Positions 8,690 through 17,139 of a stretch of 64,000 nucleotides of DNA are shown one piece after another (position 1 is the first letter of the stretch; each line of letters begins with the position of its first letter). The stretch lies in the NCBI RefSeq assembly GCF_000429905.1, contig NZ_AUCT01000003.1:310001-374000 (forward strand). Reading direction: 5' to 3'. Source of the stretch: Desulfatibacillum aliphaticivorans DSM 15576 (GTDB lineage: Bacteria > Desulfobacterota > Desulfobacteria > Desulfobacterales > Desulfatibacillaceae). The notes beneath the pieces are model-generated. The model made no database searches, was not told the DNA's origin, and worked only from the letters and a program-made list of their open reading frames with translations. Made by a program: the position numbers and the translations under genes.

Positions 8690-10174
8690 ATGGCGAATGT
8701 CCTGCTCATAAAAAATCGAAAACGGGAATATACGGACCATTACCTGGCGACCTCGCCGCCTTTGGGAGTCTTGTACTTGGCGGCTTACGCAAGGGAGCAG
8801 CGCCCCGGCAAGGATGTTTTCACCATGGTCGACGAGCGGGTTTACGCCAAAACTTCCAGGGAGTGGGAGGCGTATCTGAAAGACCTGCAACCGGAAGTCA
8901 TCGGCTTCAGCAGCATGTCCATCGAACAGGATCAGGTGGATTATTTGCTGCCGGTTTTCAAACGCGCCCTGCCTCGGGCGAAAATCGTCATAGGCGGGCC
9001 TTTGGCGTCGTCCTCCGGGGCCCGGCTTTTGGATGACGCAAACATTGATTATGTGGTCAAGGGCGAGGGGGAAATCCCTTTTACGCAATTACTGGAAGCC
9101 CTGGACGGGAATGAGGATTATCCTTTTGATCAGATTGCCGGGCTGGCTTTTCGGGATGATTCGGGAAAAATCATCGATAATCCGCCTTCCAAAAACCGGG
9201 CCGACCTGGACGACCTGCCCTATCCGGCCTACGATCTCATCAACCTGCAGGATTACGTGGGCCGGGACCGCATGACGCCGGTGCGCACGACCCAGTTATA
9301 CGCGCCGTTGTTTACGTCCCGGGGATGCCCCTATCATTGCATATACTGCCACGACATTTTTTCAGGAAAGTTCCGGGCCATGAGCGCCATGCGGGTGGTG
9401 AACGAAATCGAGCACATGATCAACGCCTACGGAGTGCATGAGTTCGAGGTTTTTGACGACATTTTCAACCTGGATAAACAACGGGTCAAAGACATTAGCG
9501 CCGAGATTAAAAAACGGGGGCTGGAAACCTATTTCACTTTTCCCAACGGAGTTCGAGGCGATATTCTGGACCGGGAAACACTGGAAGCCTTAAAGGACAT
9601 GGGAACCGTGCACATGGCCTTCGCCGTCGAGACGGCCTCGCCCCGCATCCAGAAGGTTTTAAGAAAGAACATCAACCTGAAAAAAATCCGCGAGAACATC
9701 GCCATCGCCGCGGACCTGAAAATTTTCACCTGGGGCTTTCTCATGATGGGACTGCCCAAGGAAAGCCGCTGGGAGTTGTGGAAAACCATCTGGTTTGCGA
9801 CCTCGTCCAAGCTGCACGGGGCGTATTTTTTTCCGGTGGTTCCCTTTGAAGGCACGGAACTGGCCCAAAAATACGAGGAGGCCATTGAAAGTCATGGGGA
9901 AAAACGCCTGTGGGATTATTTTCTGCCGGAAGGCGCTTTGGGCGCGGTGGGCCCCCGGGAGCTGTCAATCATGCATTCCCTGGCTTATTTCATCTTTTTT
10001 TTCAACCCCTGGCGCGTGTATTTGATATACACCAGCGGAGTAGCGCCGTTTAACCATTTGGTTTCCCTGGCTTTCGGCATTGTGCGATACATTGTGGCGG
10101 ACAAAATCCTTTACACGATAAAGGCCAAGGCGCGAAAAATTTTTAAATTCCGCATCACCCCCAGGACTGCGTAG
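8690..10174 (+). CDS. B12-binding-domain radical SAM protein (copy 1)
   Basis: A 494-residue protein. GTG at 8681 is also in frame, but ATG at 8690 aligns exactly with the start of the paralogue at 11260 (MANVLLIK versus MSRVLLIK). Residues about 1-135 form a cobalamin-binding-like Rossmann domain containing PPLGVLYLAAYA and VIGGPLAS. The radical SAM core follows with RGCPYHCIYC (Cys 213, 217 and 220, canonical CX3CX2C) and AVETASPRIQ at about 320. A hydrophobic helical region of about 60 residues is near the C-terminus (IMHSLAYFIFFFNPW), unusual for a soluble enzyme and suggesting membrane contact. Family members often methylate or rearrange unactivated carbons. First gene of a four-gene operon; the next start is 5 bases after this stop. 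Confidence 0.8.
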   Translation: MANVLLIKNRKREYTDHYLATSPPLGVLYLAAYAREQRPGKDVFTMVDERVYAKTSREWEAYLKDLQPEVIGFSSMSIEQDQVDYLLPVFKRALPRAKIVIGGPLASSSGARLLDDANIDYVVKGEGEIPFTQLLEALDGNEDYPFDQIAGLAFRDDSGKIIDNPPSKNRADLDDLPYPAYDLINLQDYVGRDRMTPVRTTQLYAPLFTSRGCPYHCIYCHDIFSGKFRAMSAMRVVNEIEHMINAYGVHEFEVFDDIFNLDKQRVKDISAEIKKRGLETYFTFPNGVRGDILDRETLEALKDMGTVHMAFAVETASPRIQKVLRKNINLKKIRENIAIAADLKIFTWGFLMMGLPKESRWELWKTIWFATSSKLHGAYFFPVVPFEGTELAQKYEEAIESHGEKRLWDYFLPEGALGAVGPRELSIMHSLAYFIFFFNPWRVYLIYTSGVAPFNHLVSLAFGIVRYIVADKILYTIKAKARKIFKFRITPRTA

Positions 10175-10179
10175 GGATT

Positions 10180-11229
10180 ATGGGAAAAGCAAAGACTTCA
10201 TCCGTCCGGTCCGGCATGCGGACAGGCGCTTCCCAAGGCCTAAACAAGGTCCGAAGCAGGCTGTCCGAGCGATTTTCCCGGTTCGACGATCCCCTGTCCC
10301 GGCTGATTCTGACGGCCTATAAGGACGCGCTCATGCCCTCCATGAGGATGATGTCCGCGCCTTTGTTCGGGGCCACGGCCATGATTTCCCTGACCTATCA
10401 ATGCCAGTGCCAATGCCCCCATTGCGGATCCCGAACCAACCAGCAAAAAAACCGGCCAGAGCTTTCCAAGGGCCAGATCATCGACCTCATAAAACAATGC
10501 AGCAAGGCCGGGACGGCCAACCTGTATTTGTTCGGTGGGGAGCCCCTGCTGCACCCCAACCTGGACGATTTCGTCAAAACCGCCAAAGGCCTGGGCATGC
10601 GGGTGAGCATGGACACCAACGGCTATCTGCTGGATTCGGACAGGGTGAAAAGCCTGGCCGCCCTTGGGACGGATCACGTCAGGGTGAGCATTGATCACGC
10701 CCGGCCCAGGCTCCACGACGCCTTTCGCGGGGTGGAGGGGCTACACGCAAAGGCTGTGCAGGGCGTCAGGCTATGCCTGGAAAACGGCGTTCGCTGCGAT
10801 GTGTCCGCGGTGGCCACCCAAAAAAATCTGGCCGACGGAAGTTTGCAGGCCATCCTGAACCTGGCGGACGGCCTGGGCGCCCGGGTTCGTATGCTCACTT
10901 CCATCATGTGCGGCGGCTGGGAGGGGAAAAAGCGCGTGGTGCTTTCCCGGGACGAAATCGCTCAAATGCGCAAGCTGCTTAAGCCCGGCAGGGTTTACTG
11001 GGAGTCGGACTGGATTAACCATCCCCAGGCGCCGTTTTCGTGCGCGGCCCTGGACAGGCTCATGTTTCACGTGACGGCCTTCGGCGACGTGCAGCCCTGC
11101 TGTTACATGGAAGAACGGTTCGGCGCCGTGACAAACGAGCCGTTGTCGGATATAGTTCTGAGAATGTGGCGGTCCGATCTCACCCGAAGCTATAAGCGAT
11201 TTCACGACTGCCCGGTTAACCGGCCTTGA
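10180..11229 (+). CDS. Radical SAM protein with SPASM-like C-terminus
   Basis: A 349-residue protein without a B12 domain. The cluster motif is in TYQCQCQCPHC (Cys 75, 79 and 82 give CX3CX2C; Cys 77 is an extra one). FGGEPLLHP (about 115-123) is the usual GGEP element of the PqqE/MoaA/SPASM branch. The C-terminal region has further Cys in PFSCAALD, VQPCCYMEE and HDCPVN, as expected for an auxiliary Fe-S cluster. About 60 residues precede the core and contain a basic amphipathic stretch. SPASM proteins commonly modify peptides, and some modify lipids or cofactors. No precursor peptide gene was recognised next to it. It sits between two B12 radical SAM paralogues, so the three probably act in one pathway (inference). 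Confidence 0.8.
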   Translation: MGKAKTSSVRSGMRTGASQGLNKVRSRLSERFSRFDDPLSRLILTAYKDALMPSMRMMSAPLFGATAMISLTYQCQCQCPHCGSRTNQQKNRPELSKGQIIDLIKQCSKAGTANLYLFGGEPLLHPNLDDFVKTAKGLGMRVSMDTNGYLLDSDRVKSLAALGTDHVRVSIDHARPRLHDAFRGVEGLHAKAVQGVRLCLENGVRCDVSAVATQKNLADGSLQAILNLADGLGARVRMLTSIMCGGWEGKKRVVLSRDEIAQMRKLLKPGRVYWESDWINHPQAPFSCAALDRLMFHVTAFGDVQPCCYMEERFGAVTNEPLSDIVLRMWRSDLTRSYKRFHDCPVNRP

Positions 11230-11259
11230 GAGTTCCCGTGAAAAAAAGAGGGGTATTGC

Positions 11260-12750
11260 ATGTCCCGCGTTTTATTGATTAAAGCCATGAGAAAGGCGGT
11301 TCTGGAAACAGGAGACTCCGTCGCCCCTCCCCTGGGATTGTTGTGCCTGGCCGCCTATGCAAAAAAAGTGCGTCCGGGAAAGGATCAGTTCACTATCCTG
11401 GATGAACGGATTCACCCAAGGACCCCAAAGGAATGGATTGCTTATATTAAGGAACTGAGGCCGGATTGCATTGGCCTCAGCGCCATGAGCGCCGACGCCG
11501 ACCGGGTTGGCGCGCTGATTCCTTTCCTGAAAGACAACTTCCCGAAAATACCCGTCGTCTTGGGCGGCCCCCTTGCATCATCCGTGGGCCCTGACCTGAT
11601 AAAACACATTCCCGCGGACTATCTGGTTATGGGAGAAGGGGAAAAGGCGTTTGTAAGCCTTTTGGAAATGTTCGAACAGGGGCTCTCTCATCCCGGCAGG
11701 GAAATCAGCGGCCTGGCCTTTTCAGACCCGGACGGTAAAACGGTTTGCTGGCCAAAAAACAAAGATCTGATTGACGTCAAAAGCATGCCGTTCCCCGCCT
11801 ATGACCTGATTGACCTTAAGGAATACCAATATCAGCCCCGAATGACCCCCATGAGCACGAAAGAGCCCTACGCGTACATAATGACGTCTCGGGGATGCCC
11901 GTATCACTGCATATACTGCCATGACATTTTTTCAAAAAAATTCCGCCCCATGGACGCCTTACAGGTGGTGGACGAGATTGAGCGGCTGATAACGGATTTT
12001 GGAATTCATGAGTTTGAAATTATCGATGATGTATTTAACCTGAACAAAAAGCGCGTTCTGGCTATATGCAGTGAGATCAAAAGGCGGGGGCTGAAAACGG
12101 CGTTCACTTTTCCCAACGGGCTCCGGTCGGACATTTTGGACCGGGAAGTTTTGGAGGCCCTGGCTTCGGTGGGAACCTACCACATCGATGTAGCCGTGGA
12201 GTCGGCATCCCCGCGCATTCAAAAACTGGCCCAAAAAAATATCAACCTGGAAAAACTGGAGGAAAACGCGGTGATTGCTTCGGAATTGGGAATTTTTTGC
12301 TGGGGCTTGTTTATGCTTGGCTTTCCCACGGAGACCCGGCGTGAAATCCTGAAAACCCTGTTTTGGGCGTGGAAAAGCCCGATGCATGGCGCCTTTTTCT
12401 TCATCGTGATTCCCCAGGAAGGAACGGAGCTGGCCCGGAAATATTGCAACAAAAAACCCGGCGACTCGAAAGTGGGAAGCCCTTTATATTTTAACGTCAA
12501 GGATAGCCTGACCCATGTAAGCGCAACGGAATTACGGATGTATCAATCCCTGGCCTATATTCTGTTTTTATGCAGTCCAAGACGGTTGTGGGCCATATAC
12601 CGGCATATCTCCAATAACGGGCGCCGAATTTCCGGAACCATTTTCCGCTTTTTGGACTATCTTTTGCTGCAAAAGACGAAAAACCTGGCCAAACAGGTTT
12701 GGGGGGCGGCCGCAGGGCGTTTTGGGCAAGGCGCCGGACAAAAAATCTAA
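11260..12750 (+). CDS. B12-binding-domain radical SAM protein (copy 2)
   Basis: A 496-residue paralogue of the protein at 8690, alignable from the first residue. Both have Cys 213, 217 and 220 in RGCPYHCIYCHDIFS, and the GGPLASS element falls at the same position. The B12-like domain covers about 1-135 and the radical SAM core about 205-400. The C-terminal hydrophobic helix (MYQSLAYILFLCSPRR) is also shared. It starts 30 bases after the SPASM gene, with a purine-rich site upstream (GAAAAAAAGAGGGG). Keeping two divergent copies either side of the SPASM gene suggests two successive or alternative modifications of related substrates rather than simple redundancy (inference). Confidence 0.8.
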   Translation: MSRVLLIKAMRKAVLETGDSVAPPLGLLCLAAYAKKVRPGKDQFTILDERIHPRTPKEWIAYIKELRPDCIGLSAMSADADRVGALIPFLKDNFPKIPVVLGGPLASSVGPDLIKHIPADYLVMGEGEKAFVSLLEMFEQGLSHPGREISGLAFSDPDGKTVCWPKNKDLIDVKSMPFPAYDLIDLKEYQYQPRMTPMSTKEPYAYIMTSRGCPYHCIYCHDIFSKKFRPMDALQVVDEIERLITDFGIHEFEIIDDVFNLNKKRVLAICSEIKRRGLKTAFTFPNGLRSDILDREVLEALASVGTYHIDVAVESASPRIQKLAQKNINLEKLEENAVIASELGIFCWGLFMLGFPTETRREILKTLFWAWKSPMHGAFFFIVIPQEGTELARKYCNKKPGDSKVGSPLYFNVKDSLTHVSATELRMYQSLAYILFLCSPRRLWAIYRHISNNGRRISGTIFRFLDYLLLQKTKNLAKQVWGAAAGRFGQGAGQKI

Positions 12751-12769
12751 AAGGATGATTAGGGTGTAA

Positions 12770-14425
12770 ATGGACAAAGGCGGAGCAATAGCAGCGACCG
12801 CACGCGGCGTATTCATGAACCGTTGGGTTTTTCCAATTTGGACGGCCTGGGCGGTTTTTCTGTATATGCACGGCGTCCTGATCCTCTGCTGCACCGAAAC
12901 CGTAACCAGCCTGTCCGCGGTCGTACTCCTGTTTACTCCCGTAATGCTCTTTGAATGGCGGGCGACCAAAAAATATACAGACCTGCATCCCCGATCCCAA
13001 GGCTCGGCCCCTTCCGGCCGAAGGCGTTTTTATTACTTGTTGTGCAACGTGGTCATGTGGGCCATGTTTTACGGTATCTTTGTGGTCTACATTTTAGTCA
13101 AGCTCCGGGCGACCCCCGGGTTTAAAGTTTACTGGTCGTTTTTTCTGGTCAACAATTTCTTGATGTGGCGCTCCGTCATGGGCTGGGCCTGGGTTGCGCT
13201 GGCTTATTGGATGGTCATGTATTACCTGCTGGCCGTCCGGGCGGGAAGATTCAGGCTGATCTGCGCGGTGTTTCTGCCCTTGGCCATTACGACGACAATT
13301 TTTATCGTGCAATGGAAAATCGGGGGCGCAGGAGCAGCCTCGGACGAAACCATCCTATCCCAGGCGGGCGTGGTCAAAATCATGGACGTGGGGGAAGTCG
13401 CCCAGGCTTTGCTGCGGGATTACCCGGACAATCTCACCTACCTGACTCCCCTAGGGACGGGGTTTAAAACCCGCGGAGAAATCAAGGCGTCAAACAAGGT
13501 GCGGGAGGTGTTTTACGATGAGGAGTTGAACGCCGTGTTCGCCTTTTACGGAGGAACCTATTACGCCTACGGCAGCACCACCATTCCCGCCATCGTAAAA
13601 AAGGACCTGGGCACCGGGGAGATCTCTTATTTGCTGACGGAGCACAACGTGCGCCGGGTGGAAATGACCGGGGACAGCATGTTTGTGGCGCCCTGGCACG
13701 ACAACCATCTATACGAAATCTCCAAAAAAGACCTGTCCATCGTCCGTTCCATCCCGGTGGGAGGCTACGTAACGCCCATGCTGTGGGAGCCCATGGACAT
13801 GGCTTTGGACGTGAACGGAAAAGCCCTGTACATTGCCACGTCCATGTATCCCAGCATAGCGGTGGTGGACCTGGAGGCCAACCGCCAGGTAAAAGTCATG
13901 CCGCTGTACGAGCCCGGAACCCTGAGCGAGGGGGGCTGGGCCTGGTGCATTTCCCAGTCCAGGGAAACCCGGCTCTTATACATGGTGGTCGCCACCTGGC
14001 AGGGAAGGGACATTTCGGAAATCGACCCGGACTCTTTGAAAATCCTGCGCACCCAACAGTGGGACTTGTTTTCCCTGACCTCCATGGCCCTCACTCCGGA
14101 AGAGGACGTCTTATACTGTCAGTCCAATGTATGGGACGGCCTGACCAAGGTGCGTATGAAGGATTTCGCCATCGAAAGGGTGTATGAAGGCGAACGCCAC
14201 GCCAGGTATCTTAGCCTGGACCCGAAGCGCAATGTCATCTACGTCCTGGGCTATTGCTCGGGCAAGGTTTTTTCCATTGACTTGGAAAGCGGAAAACGGC
14301 TTTGGGAAATCCGGGTGGGAGGCAGGCCCCACGGCATGCATTTGGACTCCCAGGACCGGTTGTGGATTCATTCCATGTCAGGAGTTTTTCGCATAGACCT
14401 GCCCTCCGTCTGGAAAGACAAGTAG
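12770..14425 (+). CDS. Membrane-anchored beta-propeller protein
   Basis: A 551-residue protein. The N-terminal 190 residues carry about five membrane helices (near 16-38, 44-62, 85-110, 125-150 and 160-180). The remaining 360 residues are predominantly beta with repeated blades, for example RVEMTGDSMFVAPWHDNHL and VIYVLGYCSGKVFSIDLESG, the pattern of YVTN/PQQ-like or NHL-like propellers. The propeller probably faces the periplasm. It begins 19 bases after the second B12 radical SAM gene with AGGGTG as ribosome site, so it belongs to that operon and may present or bind the operon's product (inference). No catalytic motif was seen. The coding strand is clear; function unknown. Confidence 0.75.
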   Translation: MDKGGAIAATARGVFMNRWVFPIWTAWAVFLYMHGVLILCCTETVTSLSAVVLLFTPVMLFEWRATKKYTDLHPRSQGSAPSGRRRFYYLLCNVVMWAMFYGIFVVYILVKLRATPGFKVYWSFFLVNNFLMWRSVMGWAWVALAYWMVMYYLLAVRAGRFRLICAVFLPLAITTTIFIVQWKIGGAGAASDETILSQAGVVKIMDVGEVAQALLRDYPDNLTYLTPLGTGFKTRGEIKASNKVREVFYDEELNAVFAFYGGTYYAYGSTTIPAIVKKDLGTGEISYLLTEHNVRRVEMTGDSMFVAPWHDNHLYEISKKDLSIVRSIPVGGYVTPMLWEPMDMALDVNGKALYIATSMYPSIAVVDLEANRQVKVMPLYEPGTLSEGGWAWCISQSRETRLLYMVVATWQGRDISEIDPDSLKILRTQQWDLFSLTSMALTPEEDVLYCQSNVWDGLTKVRMKDFAIERVYEGERHARYLSLDPKRNVIYVLGYCSGKVFSIDLESGKRLWEIRVGGRPHGMHLDSQDRLWIHSMSGVFRIDLPSVWKDK

Positions 14426-14626
14426 CATCCAGCAAGCCCCTGCCCGCGCCTCCTGGATTGCGGCCTAATTTTCTTGCCCTAAACGGACTTCGCAGTCTAT
14501 TATCAATTCATTATTCGCGGCTCAAAAATTTTCCCGTTACCAATACATTTGACCCGCAAAGGTCCATTTGGCCCTTGCTATATTAAGGCGCGGACCTGCT
14601 GCATTTGTTCATCAACGAGGTTATGC

Positions 14627-16975
14627 ATGCAAGCCAAACCCAGCTATGAAGATCTTGAAAAAACCGTGCTCAAGCTCCAAAGGCAGTTGTCCAGCAGCGC
14701 AGATATTTTGGATGAAACAGGCCGCATGGCGAAAATCGGAGGCTGGGAGTTTGACCTGGAAACGGGAAAAGCGGCGTGGACCCGATCTCTTTACGACATC
14801 CTGGAGTTCGACGGGAGTGAGCCCATCTCGCCTCTGGAGCACATGCACTTTTACTCTGAAGATGGCCGCTTGGCTTTGGAATCGGCGATTGCTGAGTGCC
14901 TGGAAACAGGGAAGCCCTTTGACCTGGAAGTCAACCGAAAAACGTGGAGAGGCCGTGAAATCTGGTGCCGGTTGACGGGCGAGGCTGTCTTTGAAGAAGG
15001 CGCCCCCCGAAAAGTGCGGGGAACCTTTCAGGACATCACCTCCCGCAAACAGGCGGAAATCGACCTGCGCTCCAGCGAGCAGAAGTATCATGATTACATA
15101 TCCCACGCCCCTTACGGAGTGTTTGTGACCAATGAGCAAGGGGAGTACCTGGAGGTAAACGGCGAGGCCTGCCGTCAAACCGGATACAGCGAGGAGGAGT
15201 TGCTTTCCATGAGCATCCTCAGCCTTGTTCCGCCGGAAAGCCACGAGGAGGGCAAGGCTCATTTTCAGAAAATAAACAAGAACGGCAAGGCATATGGGGA
15301 GTTTCCCTTAATCCGAAAGGATGGAGAAGTCCGGTGGTGGTCCGTGTTCGCGACCAGGCTGTCCGAGACCCGTTTTTTGGGTTACACCAATGACATTACG
15401 GACAGAAGGATCATGGAGCAGGAATTGCGGCGGAGGGAAAACCTCATGAGCCGGGTTTTTGACATTCTCCCCGTGGGCCTCTGGTTTACCGATAAAAAGG
15501 GGCAATTGCTCCGGGGCAACCCCATGGGCCAAAAAATCTGGGGAGGAGAGCCTACGGTGGGTCAGGAGGAATACGGCGTGTTTAAAGCCCGGAAGCTGCC
15601 TTCCGGAGAAGAAGTCGCCCCCGACGACTGGGCCCTGGCCAAGACGGTGAACCAAGGCGTCACAATATTGGATGAAATGTTGGAGATCGAAGCCTTTGAC
15701 GGAGAAAAAAGGGTGATCCTCAACTACACCGCTCCGGTCCTGGATCACAAGGGAGAGGTGGAAGCCGCCGTCGTGGTCAACCTGGACATCACGCAGCGTC
15801 AGAAAGCGGAAGAAGAAAAGCAGCGGCTCCAAAGGCAGTTGCTCCAGGCTCAAAAAATGGAATCCGTAGGACGTCTGGCGGGCGGGGTGGCCCATGACTT
15901 CAATAACATGCTGGGGGTTATCGTAGGGCACGCGGAAATGGCTCTGGATGCCACGGCAATGGATTCGGAAATCCGGGAGGACCTCACCGAAATCCTGGAT
16001 GCCGCCAAGCGCTCCGCCAACCTGACCCGGCAATTGCTTGGCTTCGCCCGCAAGCAGACCGCCAGGCCCATTGTCATGAATATCAATGAGGCCGTCAACT
16101 CCATGCTCAAGATGCTCCGAAGGCTCATCGGAGAAAACATCGAGTTGTATTGGAATCCAAGCCCGGACGTATGGCCCGTTGAAATGGATCCCAGCCAGGT
16201 GGATCAAATCCTGGCCAATCTGGCCGTAAATGTCAAAGACGCCATCCAAGGCATAGGGCGCATGACAATCGCCACGTACAAGGTGTGCATAACGAATATG
16301 AAAAGCCCGGAGAGCGCGGATTTCACCCCCGGGGATTATGTGGTGCTGGAAGTCGGGGACAACGGAAAAGGCATGGACGAAGAAACCATGCACATGATTT
16401 TCGAACCGTTTTTCACCACCAAAGGCGTGGGGGAAGGCACCGGATTGGGCCTGGCCACCGTGTACGGCATTGTGCGGCAAAACAAGGGTTTCATCAAAGT
16501 GGAGAGCGAACTGGGCCAGGGGACTGTTTTCCGGATTTATCTTCCCCGGTCCCAAAAAGCCGAAGCCGCCCTCCGTAAAGCCTCGCCCGCCCCTGCTCCG
16601 GGAACCGAAACCATTTTGGTGGTTGAGGATGAAAAGGCCATTTTGAACATGTGCGCGGCAATACTGAAACGCAACGGATACCAGGTGCTTGCCTCAAGCT
16701 CTCCCCACGAAGCTTTGGAAATAGTCCGCCAATGGGACGGCCCTCTGGATCTGGTGATCACCGACGTGGTCATGCCGGAAATGAACGGCAGCGCAATGAA
16801 AAGCAAGCTGGAGGGAATCCGGCCGGGCCTGAAGCACTTGTTTATGTCAGGCTACACCTCCAATGTCATCGCCCATCACGGCGTGCTGGACCGGGGAGTC
16901 CTTTATATTCAAAAGCCGTTTTCCGTCAACGATTTCCTAAGTAAGACCCGCAAAGTCCTGGATAGCAAAATTTAG
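14627..16975 (+). CDS. PAS-domain hybrid sensor histidine kinase with receiver
   Basis: A 782-residue protein. An ATG at 14549 is in frame, but ATG 14627 has GAGG 7-10 bases upstream and skips a cysteine-rich, non-family leader. Order: coiled start (1-25), PAS 1 (about 27-140), PAS 2 (150-262), PAS 3 (270-392), a short coiled linker, HisKA with GGVAHDFNN (phospho-acceptor His 423), HATPase with NLAVNVKDAI, VGDNGKGMD and GTGLGLATVYG, then a receiver from about 662 with acidic pocket VVEDE and phospho-acceptor Asp 713 in DVVMPEMNG. There are no membrane helices, so sensing is cytoplasmic. The terminal receiver implies phosphorelay or autoinhibition. No cognate DNA-binding regulator is adjacent. 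It follows the radical SAM operon by 200 bases and is probably separately transcribed. Confidence 0.9.
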   Translation: MQAKPSYEDLEKTVLKLQRQLSSSADILDETGRMAKIGGWEFDLETGKAAWTRSLYDILEFDGSEPISPLEHMHFYSEDGRLALESAIAECLETGKPFDLEVNRKTWRGREIWCRLTGEAVFEEGAPRKVRGTFQDITSRKQAEIDLRSSEQKYHDYISHAPYGVFVTNEQGEYLEVNGEACRQTGYSEEELLSMSILSLVPPESHEEGKAHFQKINKNGKAYGEFPLIRKDGEVRWWSVFATRLSETRFLGYTNDITDRRIMEQELRRRENLMSRVFDILPVGLWFTDKKGQLLRGNPMGQKIWGGEPTVGQEEYGVFKARKLPSGEEVAPDDWALAKTVNQGVTILDEMLEIEAFDGEKRVILNYTAPVLDHKGEVEAAVVVNLDITQRQKAEEEKQRLQRQLLQAQKMESVGRLAGGVAHDFNNMLGVIVGHAEMALDATAMDSEIREDLTEILDAAKRSANLTRQLLGFARKQTARPIVMNINEAVNSMLKMLRRLIGENIELYWNPSPDVWPVEMDPSQVDQILANLAVNVKDAIQGIGRMTIATYKVCITNMKSPESADFTPGDYVVLEVGDNGKGMDEETMHMIFEPFFTTKGVGEGTGLGLATVYGIVRQNKGFIKVESELGQGTVFRIYLPRSQKAEAALRKASPAPAPGTETILVVEDEKAILNMCAAILKRNGYQVLASSSPHEALEIVRQWDGPLDLVITDVVMPEMNGSAMKSKLEGIRPGLKHLFMSGYTSNVIAHHGVLDRGVLYIQKPFSVNDFLSKTRKVLDSKI

Positions 16976-16976
16976 C

Positions 16977-17007
16977 CGGAGAAAGCCCGCTATGGGCTTC
17001 CTCCGGG
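16977..17007. terminator. GC-rich hairpin after the histidine kinase gene
   Basis: Arms CCGGAGAAAGCCC and GGGCTTCCTCCGG pair, with one internal A-C mismatch, around a 5-base loop, starting right after the stop codon. There is no T-run, so termination efficiency is uncertain. It lies between convergent genes. Confidence 0.6.
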
Positions 17008-17139
17008 GTAGAATTGCAGCCGGCATGCTTTTCTGACCGGCCTCCATGCCTTACATCGCCAAAATTTGAGGATGACGCCGGGTTCCGGAAACAGGGACCC
17101 AGCGTCCTTTTGGACTTGTTTCAACGCAACTTGGCGTCG

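Noticed and set aside
15308..16555. 415-codon minus-strand frame
   Set aside because: Mirror of the histidine kinase gene; no family features.
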